From NCBI GenBank assembly GCA_002427165.1, contig DIQB01000095.1, positions 1 through 9,946 of the forward strand: a stretch of 9,946 nucleotides of DNA, given 5' to 3'. The position numbers and the translations under genes are program-made. Below are positions 1 to 5,738 of the stretch, in pieces. Positions within the stretch are counted from its first letter, which is position 1. Every line of letters begins with the position of its first letter. The notes beneath the pieces were generated by a model, which worked only from the letters and a program-made list of their open reading frames with translations, ran no database searches and had not been told where the DNA came from. The stretch is from Firmicutes bacterium UBA5473. GTDB lineage: Bacteria; Bacillota; DTU084.

Positions 1-37
1 TTCTATTTGCGGAATCCATGATTTTGTGCGTCTACCC

Positions 38-66
38 TTGACAGAGAGCGATTCTGATGGTAATAT
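38..66 (+). promoter_or_regulatory. Sigma-A promoter of the tRNA operon
   Basis: A perfect -35 hexamer TTGACA (38-43) is followed after 17 bases by TAATAT (61-66), one mismatch from the TATAAT consensus. Transcription should start near 73, about 26 bases before tRNA-Glu. Such near-consensus promoters are typical of stable-RNA operons, and the three closely spaced tRNA genes downstream fit one transcript. Confidence 0.85.
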
Positions 67-70
67 TATT

Positions 71-95
71 TGTGCGAAGCTAAGTGCTTCTCACA
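71..95 (+). other. Leader stem-loop before the tRNA cluster
   Basis: TGTG (71-74) plus GAAGC (76-80) pair with GCTTC (86-90) plus CACA (92-95). This gives 9 base pairs interrupted by one C/T mismatch, with loop TAAGT. The stem sits right at the expected transcript start and ends three bases before tRNA-Glu. It could guide 5' processing, or be an operator in DNA form. The structure is visible; any role is inference. Confidence 0.4.
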
Positions 96-98
96 TGT

Positions 99-174
99 GC
101 CCCCATCGTCTAATTGGTTAGGACACCGCCCTTTCACGGCGACAACAGGGGTTCGAATCCCCTTGGGGGTACCA
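99..174 (+). tRNA. tRNA-Glu (anticodon UUC)
   Basis: A full cloverleaf of 76 bases with encoded CCA. The acceptor arms GCCCCCA (99-105) and TGGGGGT (164-170) pair with a G-U at the first position. The D-loop carries TTGGTTA, the anticodon loop CTTTCAC gives anticodon TTC at 133-135, and the T-arm contains GGTTCGAATCC. It is the first of three tRNAs and lies 3 bases before tRNA-Asp. In Bacillota this tRNA is charged by GltX, which is encoded later in the window. Confidence 0.97.
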
Positions 175-177
175 TAT

Positions 178-254
178 GGAGCCGTGGTGTAGTTGGTTAA
201 CACACCTGCCTGTCACGCAGGAGATCGCGAGTTCGAGTCTCGTCGGCTCCGCCA
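178..254 (+). tRNA. tRNA-Asp (anticodon GUC)
   Basis: A cloverleaf of 77 bases with encoded CCA. The acceptor arms GGAGCCG (178-184) and CGGCTCC (244-250) are perfectly complementary and the discriminator base is G (251). The anticodon stem CCTGC/GCAGG encloses loop CTGTCAC, giving anticodon GTC at 212-214. The T-arm contains GTTCGAGTC. The 15-base spacer to tRNA-Phe can form a short hairpin, CACCC-TTA-GGGTG (258-270), whose last base is the first base of tRNA-Phe. Confidence 0.97.
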
Positions 255-269
255 TATCACCCTTAGGGT

Positions 270-345
270 GCCGAGATAGCTCAGTAGGTAGAGCAGAGGA
301 CTGAAAATCCTCGTGTGGTCGGTTCGATTCCGACTCTCGGCACCA
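270..345 (+). tRNA. tRNA-Phe (anticodon GAA)
   Basis: A cloverleaf of 76 bases with encoded CCA. The acceptor arms GCCGAGA (270-276) and TCTCGGC (335-341) pair fully and the discriminator is A (342). The anticodon stem GAGGA/TCCTC closes loop CTGAAAA, giving GAA at 303-305. The T-arm contains GGTTCGATTCC. Five T residues follow directly (346-350) and might help end the tRNA transcript, but there is no separate GC-rich hairpin, so no terminator is called. Confidence 0.97.
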
Positions 346-361
346 TTTTTGTATCCATCTC

Positions 362-397
362 TTGCATTAATTGTTGAAATTAGCTAAAATTAAGCTA
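362..397 (+). promoter_or_regulatory. Probable promoter with Lrp-like operator
   Basis: TTGCAT (362-367) and TAAAAT (385-390) are spaced by 17 bases and would start a transcript near 397, a short leader for the gene at 421. The -10 lies inside an inverted repeat, TAGCT (381-385) and AGCTA (393-397), with an A/T-only centre. A TAG...CTA frame around an A/T-rich core is the general form of Lrp/AsnC-family sites, and the next gene encodes such a regulator, so autoregulation is likely. This is sequence-based inference. Confidence 0.5.
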
Positions 398-420
398 GTC
401 TACCGATAGGAGGGAGCCCC

Positions 421-912
421 TTGCAAGATTTGCAAAAAAAGATTTTAGAGATTCTAGAAGAGGACGACCGCACTACCCCTGAAGAAATAGCCACCATGCT
501 AGGGGTGTCCGCAAATGAAGTCCGGGCCATCATCGGCCAGCTTGAAGATAACAAAACCATCGTTAAATATCATGCCCTAGTTAACTGGGAAAAAACAGAT
601 GCAGACCTTGTGGAAGCCCTGATCGAGGTGCAGGTAACACCAGAGCGAGAGTTCGGATTTGATACCATAGCTGAACGTATCTATCGTTTTCCTGAAGTTC
701 GCTCTGTATTCCTCATGAGTGGAGGCTATGATTTGACAGTTCTGGTTTGGGGCAGGTCCATGAAGGAAGTTGCTTATTTCGTGGCGACTAAGCTCTCAAC
801 ATTAGAGCACGTGCAAAGCACTGCCACCCATTTCATCCTCAAGAAATATAAACAAGAGGGAGTAATCCTAGAAGACAAGGATGTGAACCAGAGGCTGGTG
901 GTATCTCCATGA
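421..912 (+). CDS. alaR: Lrp/AsnC-family transcriptional regulator
   Basis: The 163-residue product has the usual layout and length of Lrp/AsnC regulators. An N-terminal helix-turn-helix lies at about residues 19-42 (PEEIATMLGVS, then ANEVRAIIGQLE), followed by a beta-linker and a RAM/AsnC effector domain at about 62-140. The family's glycine-containing segment is at 93-111 (VRSVFLMSGGYDLTVLVWG). The start is TTG at 421, chosen because AGGAGG (408-413) lies 7 bases upstream. The stop overlaps the next start as ATGA, so both proteins are probably made from one message. Regulator and aminotransferase in this order match alaR-alaT (yugG-yugH) of Bacillus subtilis, where the regulator controls its neighbour. 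Family assignment is secure; the exact effector (alanine or another amino acid) is inferred from context. Confidence 0.88.
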   Translation: MQDLQKKILEILEEDDRTTPEEIATMLGVSANEVRAIIGQLEDNKTIVKYHALVNWEKTDADLVEALIEVQVTPEREFGFDTIAERIYRFPEVRSVFLMSGGYDLTVLVWGRSMKEVAYFVATKLSTLEHVQSTATHFILKKYKQEGVILEDKDVNQRLVVSP

Positions 913-2084
913 ACTCCTTAGGTTTCAATCCTGTCTCGCCCCTAGTTAGATCCATCCCCCCCTCTGGCATTAGACGCTTTTTCGATCTTGTTTCAGAAAT
1001 GGATGATGTAATTTCTCTAGGAGTAGGGGAACCAGACTTCGTCACCCCCTGGCGGATCCGAGAGGCAGCCATCTATTCATTGGAACGAGGCCGGACCATG
1101 TACACCTCAAACTACGGCTTGTTGGAACTGAGGGAAGCCATCGCCGAAGATCTTGCCGGGCGCCATAACCTCTCCTACGATCCCAAATCTGAGATCTTGA
1201 TCACCGTGGGAGTTAGCGAGGCCATGGATCTGGTGATGCGAGCATTGCTCACTCCAGGCGATGAGGTGATCATTCCTGAGCCCTGCTACGTTTCGTATAA
1301 ACCCTGTACTATTTTAGCAGGTGGCACGCCCGTTGTAATTCCCACCAGGGTAGAGGATGGTTTCAGGCCCACAGCTGAGCAGATCGAAGCTGCCATCAGT
1401 GATAAAACCAGAATCCTAATTTTATCTTATCCCAATAACCCCACAGGGGCTACTATGAGTGCCCAGGAACTTATCCCCCTGACTGAGGTTGCGCAAAAAC
1501 ATAATTTGCTAGTAGTTGCAGATGAGATCTACGATCATTTAACATACGAAGGCGAACATACATCAGTGGCAGCTTTGCCTGGCATGCAAGAACGCACAAT
1601 CTTGCTCAATGGATTTTCCAAGGCCTACGCTATGACAGGTTGGCGGGTTGGCTATGCAGCTGCTAATCGAGAAATCATCGGCGCCATGACTAAAATCCAT
1701 CAGTACACTATGCTTTGCGCCTCCATCATGGGGCAGAATGCTGCTCTAGAGGCTCTAAGGCACGGTGCCCCTGAGAGGGAGCGAATGGTGACGGAATATG
1801 ACCAAAGGCGCAGACTAATTGTGGCAGGCCTCAATGAGGCAGGGTTGGAATGTTTTGAGCCTGGGGGAGCTTTTTATGTTTTTCCTTCAATTAAGGCCAC
1901 AGGCATGTCCTCTGAGGAGTTTTGCGAAAAGCTCCTCAAGCAGGAGAAGGTGGCAGTGGTACCTGGCAATGCCTTTGGCGAATCAGGGGAAGGCTATATC
2001 CGCTGTTCCTATGCTTCATCATTGCAAGAAATTAAGGAAGCAATTGCACGGATCAGTAGGTTTGTTAAACCTTATTTGGACTAA
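909..2084 (+). CDS. alaT: PLP-dependent class I/II aminotransferase (AlaT-like)
   Basis: This cytosolic fold-type I enzyme moves an amino group between an amino acid and a 2-oxo acid. At 391 residues it has normal length. Visible landmarks: the N-terminal PPSGIRRFFD (17-26) and SLGVGEPDF (36-44), YPNNPTG with the cofactor-contacting Asn177, ADEIYD with Asp205 and Tyr208, the PLP lysine Lys238 in SKAYAMTGWR, Arg246, and the substrate-carboxylate arginine Arg365 in IRCSYA. The N-terminal motif and the upstream Lrp-type gene fit the YugH/AlaT group of Bacillota, so alanine-pyruvate transamination is likely. Aspartate or aromatic substrates cannot be excluded by eye. No good ribosome binding site precedes the ATG, and the 4-base overlap (ATGA) suggests translational coupling to the regulator. 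Confidence 0.9.
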   Translation: MNSLGFNPVSPLVRSIPPSGIRRFFDLVSEMDDVISLGVGEPDFVTPWRIREAAIYSLERGRTMYTSNYGLLELREAIAEDLAGRHNLSYDPKSEILITVGVSEAMDLVMRALLTPGDEVIIPEPCYVSYKPCTILAGGTPVVIPTRVEDGFRPTAEQIEAAISDKTRILILSYPNNPTGATMSAQELIPLTEVAQKHNLLVVADEIYDHLTYEGEHTSVAALPGMQERTILLNGFSKAYAMTGWRVGYAAANREIIGAMTKIHQYTMLCASIMGQNAALEALRHGAPERERMVTEYDQRRRLIVAGLNEAGLECFEPGGAFYVFPSIKATGMSSEEFCEKLLKQEKVAVVPGNAFGESGEGYIRCSYASSLQEIKEAIARISRFVKPYLD

Positions 2085-2091
2085 GGTTTAA
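2065..2091 (+). other. 10-bp stem-loop across the aminotransferase stop codon
   Basis: TTAAACCTTA (2065-2074) and TAAGGTTTAA (2082-2091) are perfectly complementary with a 7-base loop. The aminotransferase stop TAA (2082-2084) is in the right arm. A second, mutually exclusive hairpin is possible: GGTTTA (2085-2090) with TAAACC (2099-2104). The stem is A/T-rich and no T-tract follows, so it is a poor intrinsic terminator. Its last base adjoins the -35 of the radA promoter, so it could mark the transcript end or act on that promoter. Confidence 0.5.
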
Positions 2092-2120
2092 TTGCGTATA
2101 AACCCAGAGCGTGATATAAT
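2092..2120 (+). promoter_or_regulatory. Extended -10 promoter for radA-disA
   Basis: A perfect TATAAT (2115-2120) is preceded by TGA (2112-2114), forming an extended -10 element TGnTATAAT. A partial -35, TTGCGT (2092-2097), lies 17 bases upstream. Transcription should start near 2127, leaving a leader of only about 17 bases before the radA ATG. This gives radA its own start, independent of the aminotransferase operon. Confidence 0.75.
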
Positions 2121-2143
2121 TAATTTGAACAGGTTGGATTAAC

Positions 2144-3505
2144 ATGGCAAAAGCAAGGGTACAATATAGATGTCAGGAATGCGGCTATGAGCTAGCCAAG
2201 TGGGCTGGACGCTGCCCTTCGTGCCAAAACTGGAACAGCATTGTGGAAGAGCCAGTTAGTGTTTTGCAAAAAAAAGAGCAGCGTTCTCCCTCCTCTGCCC
2301 GGGCAGTGCCTATCACCCAGGTGGAGCGAGAGGCTTTCGCACGCTACGAAACAGGTATTGGCGAGCTTGATCGCGTTCTTGGCGGGGGTATAGTCCCCGC
2401 TTCTTTGATCTTAGTGGGTGGTGATCCTGGAGTAGGTAAATCCACACTCCTAATGCAGGCTGCCTGCCAGGTTTCCGGCAAGGGCAAGGTGCTCTATGTT
2501 TCAGGGGAGGAATCCAAAGAACAGCTACGCCTGCGGGCGGAGCGGCTGGGAACTTTGTCAGAGAACCTTTTGGTTTTAGCTGAAAACGAACTAGAAAACA
2601 TTATTGCCCAAATTGAGGAGGAACCCCCTCTCCTTGTGATCATGGACTCCATCCAGACTATCTATAGTTCCCAATTATCCTCAGCACCAGGCAGTGTGGG
2701 GCAGGTGCGGGAATGCACAGCCCAGCTCCTTTATTTGGCAAAAGGCAGACAACTCCCCATCATCTTGGTGGGGCATATTACTAAAGCTGGGGGACTTGCA
2801 GGCCCAAAAGTGTTGGAACATATGGTGGATGCGGTGCTCTACTTTGAGGGCAGCATGGAGGAATCCTACAGGGTTTTGCGAGCGGTGAAAAACCGCTTCG
2901 GCTCCACAGATGAGATCGGTGTCTTCGCCATGGGCACAGAGGGCCTATCTGAGGTGGAGAACCCCTCGGAGTTCTTTCTAGCCCAACGGCCTAAAAATGC
3001 AGCAGGTTCCGTGGTTGTGGCAACCATGGAGGGCTCCAGGCCCCTTCTGGTGGAAGTGCAGGCCTTAGTGGGGCCAACAGCCTTCGGAGGGATTCCCCGG
3101 AGGCAAGCCAGTGGCCTGGATCACAATCGCGTCTCCACTATTCTGGCTGTGCTGGAGCGCAGGGTGGGGCTCCATATTGGCGCCCATGATGTTTACATGA
3201 ACGCAGTGGGGGGATTGAGGCTAGGGGAGCCAGCAGTGGATTTGGGGATTGCAGTAGCCCTGGCCAGTAGTTTTAAAAATAGGCCTGTCAGCAGCGGACT
3301 GATTGTTATCGGTGAGGTAGGCCTCACAGGCGAGGTGCGAGCAGTGAGGGATATTGAGCGCCGGGTGGCAGAGGCAGCCAGACTGGGTTTTGGTAAGTGT
3401 CTCCTTCCTCACCACAACTTGCGGAGCTTGACCAAACGTAATTTAGAGGTAGAATTGCTGCCTGTAAAGACTGCTCAAGAAGCATTAGCACTAACTGTAG
3501 CCTAG
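2144..3505 (+). CDS. radA: DNA repair protein RadA/Sms
   Basis: RadA is a RecA-like ATPase that drives branch migration and processing of recombination intermediates. The 453-residue product is of normal size and has all three parts of the family. A four-cysteine zinc finger (C10, C13, C24, C27) comes first. The ATPase follows, with Walker A GDPGVGKS (93-100), Walker B LLVIMD (163-168) and the RadA-specific KNRFG motif (249-253). A C-terminal Lon-protease-like domain begins at about 285; its GEPAVDLGIAVALAS segment (361-375) lacks the catalytic serine of true Lon, as is usual for RadA. ATG at 2144 fits the zinc finger position; the ribosome binding site AGGttGG (2131-2137) is weak. disA follows after 16 bases, the common Bacillota pairing, and the two proteins are known to interact in Bacillus subtilis. 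The normally preceding clpC is absent. Confidence 0.97.
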   Translation: MAKARVQYRCQECGYELAKWAGRCPSCQNWNSIVEEPVSVLQKKEQRSPSSARAVPITQVEREAFARYETGIGELDRVLGGGIVPASLILVGGDPGVGKSTLLMQAACQVSGKGKVLYVSGEESKEQLRLRAERLGTLSENLLVLAENELENIIAQIEEEPPLLVIMDSIQTIYSSQLSSAPGSVGQVRECTAQLLYLAKGRQLPIILVGHITKAGGLAGPKVLEHMVDAVLYFEGSMEESYRVLRAVKNRFGSTDEIGVFAMGTEGLSEVENPSEFFLAQRPKNAAGSVVVATMEGSRPLLVEVQALVGPTAFGGIPRRQASGLDHNRVSTILAVLERRVGLHIGAHDVYMNAVGGLRLGEPAVDLGIAVALASSFKNRPVSSGLIVIGEVGLTGEVRAVRDIERRVAEAARLGFGKCLLPHHNLRSLTKRNLEVELLPVKTAQEALALTVA

Positions 3506-3521
3506 GAAAGGAGCCGCTTCC

Positions 3522-4595
3522 GTGCGCGAGGAAAGGATTAGCGAAGATTTTCAGAAATATTTACGAATGGTGGCGCCAGGCACCCTCCTCAGCGAGGGGC
3601 TGGAGAATGTTCTGCGTGCTCGCACTGGCGCCATAATTGTGGTGAGCGATAGCGAAGAGGTAATGAAAATGGTAGATGGGGGCTTTCATATTGACTGCGA
3701 TTTCAACTCGTCTGCCCTCTATGAACTAGCGAAAATGGATGGCGCCATCATCTTAAGCGGCGATGCTCAAAAAATCCTCTTTGCCAATGCCCAGCTGAAC
3801 CCAGATCCCCTGATTCCGTCGTCTGAGACCGGCACCAGACACCGCACTGCCGAGCGCGTTGCCAAACAAGCAGGTGCTTTGGTGATCAGCATCTCCCAGC
3901 GGCGCAATATTATCACCCTCTATCGGGGCAATATTAAGTATGCCCTCAGAGACGTAGGCGTGGTGCTGGCTAAGGCCAACCAAGCCTTGCAAACTCTAGA
4001 GCGCTATAAGTCTGTGTTGGATCGAGCCTTGACAAATCTTACAGCAGTGGAGTTTGAGGACCTGGCCACACTCTACGATGTGACCACTGCGATCCAGCGG
4101 GCTGAGATGACCCGGCGGATCGAGCTTGAGATCCTCCGTTACATCACGGAACTGGGTACCGAGGGTAGGCTTGCCCAAATGCAGCTTGAAGAGCTGATGG
4201 TGGATGTGAAAAACCAAGGCTATCTTATTATCAAAGATTACCTTAACGACGAAGAGAAAACCCCAGAGCAGGTGGCAGAGCAGATTCACTCCTGGTCTGC
4301 AGATGATATGCTAGATCTAACCCTGATCGGTCGGGCATTGGGCTATGGCAGCAACATTAATGCTTTAGACGGGGCAGTTTTTACCCGAGGCTATCGGATC
4401 CTTACCAAAATCCCCCGGCTGCCTATGCCTGTGATCGAGAACCTGATCGAAACTTTCGATACATTTCAGCAGGTCGTCGCTGCCACAATCAACCAGCTAG
4501 ATGATGTGGAGGGGATTGGTGAAGTTAGAGCGAGGGCCATCAAAGAGGGCCTTCATAGACTCCAAGAGCAGGTGATGTTAGATCGGCATATCTAA
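3522..4595 (+). CDS. disA: DNA integrity scanning diadenylate cyclase DisA
   Basis: DisA joins two ATP into the second messenger c-di-AMP and slows on encountering branched DNA, linking genome integrity to signalling. The 357-residue protein is close to the usual length. The N-terminal DAC domain shows the catalytic DGA motif (73-75, Asp73) and the nucleotide-binding RHR motif (106-108) within GTRHRTAERVAKQ. A helical linker spans about 155-290, and a C-terminal helix-hairpin-helix DNA-binding element lies at about 326-349 (LDDVEGIGEVRARAIKEG). The GTG start at 3522 is supported by AAAGGAG (3507-3513) eight bases upstream, which nearly touches the radA stop. It is co-transcribed with radA. 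The 72-base gap to yacL is its largest downstream spacing, but no convincing terminator or promoter is visible there. Confidence 0.97.
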   Translation: MREERISEDFQKYLRMVAPGTLLSEGLENVLRARTGAIIVVSDSEEVMKMVDGGFHIDCDFNSSALYELAKMDGAIILSGDAQKILFANAQLNPDPLIPSSETGTRHRTAERVAKQAGALVISISQRRNIITLYRGNIKYALRDVGVVLAKANQALQTLERYKSVLDRALTNLTAVEFEDLATLYDVTTAIQRAEMTRRIELEILRYITELGTEGRLAQMQLEELMVDVKNQGYLIIKDYLNDEEKTPEQVAEQIHSWSADDMLDLTLIGRALGYGSNINALDGAVFTRGYRILTKIPRLPMPVIENLIETFDTFQQVVAATINQLDDVEGIGEVRARAIKEGLHRLQEQVMLDRHI

Positions 4596-4667
4596 AATCT
4601 GGAAAAGTTGTATATAAATTGTAATAGTGAGGCAGAATAGGGGTGGAGGGAATCAGGAGGTGAAGAT

Positions 4668-5717
4668 TTGATTTGGGAAAAATTGTTTAGCTTCGTGACC
4701 TTTACCCTATGTGCTTTTGGGGGCTATAATTTAGCCCACGCTAGCTTTGGCCACCCCTACCTAGGAATCAGTGCAGCTATCGGTGCTCTCTTTGGCCTTG
4801 CTATTGCGCCTTTTCTGTTGCGTCTGCTCAAAGCCACAGCTAAAGCCATCGACGGCTATCTGCAGCGAATTCCCCTTTCAGATTTTGTGGCAGGTGCCAT
4901 AGGTCTTATTGTGGGATTGGTGATCGCAGCCCTGCTCGCCCCGGCGATCAGGCTTCTTCCCTTTGTGGGAAGATATCTAGTGCTCTTCCTCTACTTGGGC
5001 TCAAGCTATTTGGGGACGCTAGTTGCCCTGCGCAAAAGAGAGGACCTAGGCAGCCTGATCAGTGGCAAGAAGCAAGATGGTACGCGCTCTAATCGCAACC
5101 TGCCCCGGGGCTATTACAAGATCCTAGATACCAGTGTGATTATCGATGGCAGAATTGCGGATCTGTGTCAGACAGGATTTTTAGAAGGGGTGCTTGTGAT
5201 TCCAGCCTTTGTTCTCGATGAGTTGAGGAAGATCGCGGATTCACCAGATCTGCTTAAACGCAATCGAGGGCGCAGAGGCCTGGATATCCTCAACAAGATC
5301 CAGCGAGATATGCCAATCCCGGTGCAGGTCCTAGAGCGAGATTTTCAAGAACAGTTGGACGTGGATAATAAACTTGTTAAACTGGCGAAATTACTAGATG
5401 GCAAAGTATTTACCAACGATTATAATCTTAATAAGGTTGCCGAGATTCATGGTGTGGCTGTGCTCAATATCAATGAATTAGCCAATGCAATTAAACCTAT
5501 GGTCTTACCAGGTGAGGAACTAGCAGTGCAAGTAATCAAAGATGGCAAAGAACCAGGCCAGGGCGTGGCTTATCTTGAGGATGGCACCATGATTGTCGTG
5601 GACGGTGGTCGCAGGTTTATGGGCCAGCGGATTGAGGTCCTAGTTACCAGCGTTTTACAAACAGCAGCTGGAAGAATGATCTTTGCGAAACCGAAATTAA
5701 TGGAGAAGGCATTGTAG
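4668..5717 (+). CDS. yacL: YacL-like membrane PIN/TRAM-domain protein
   Basis: A 349-residue protein of the conserved but poorly understood YacL family. The N-terminal 120 residues are hydrophobic and fit about four membrane helices (roughly 5-22, 32-53, 73-94 and 101-120). A cytosolic PIN domain of the ribonuclease fold follows (about 150-270) with the expected acidic residues: Asp154 in KILDTSVIIDGR, Glu185 in LDEL, Asp231/Asp233 in DVDNKLVKLA, and Asp251 in FTND. A TRAM domain, probably RNA-binding, lies at about 280-341. The TTG start at 4668 sits 7 bases after a perfect AGGAGG (4655-4660). Its place between disA and ispD is the standard Bacillota order. RNA cleavage at the membrane is plausible from the domains, but substrate and role are unknown. 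Confidence 0.93.
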   Translation: MIWEKLFSFVTFTLCAFGGYNLAHASFGHPYLGISAAIGALFGLAIAPFLLRLLKATAKAIDGYLQRIPLSDFVAGAIGLIVGLVIAALLAPAIRLLPFVGRYLVLFLYLGSSYLGTLVALRKREDLGSLISGKKQDGTRSNRNLPRGYYKILDTSVIIDGRIADLCQTGFLEGVLVIPAFVLDELRKIADSPDLLKRNRGRRGLDILNKIQRDMPIPVQVLERDFQEQLDVDNKLVKLAKLLDGKVFTNDYNLNKVAEIHGVAVLNINELANAIKPMVLPGEELAVQVIKDGKEPGQGVAYLEDGTMIVVDGGRRFMGQRIEVLVTSVLQTAAGRMIFAKPKLMEKAL

Positions 5718-5738
5718 AGAGAAAAGGATGTAATCGTC

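Noticed and set aside
346..350. Intrinsic terminator after tRNA-Phe
   Set aside because: There is a run of five T, but the only preceding hairpins are those of the tRNA itself. A separate terminator stem is not visible.
4596..4667. Possible promoter between disA and yacL
   Set aside because: TGGAAA with TAATAG (16-base gap) and TTGTAT with CAGAAT (19-base gap) are both poor matches. A sigma-H-like GCAGAAT lacks a properly spaced partner. None is strong enough to annotate.
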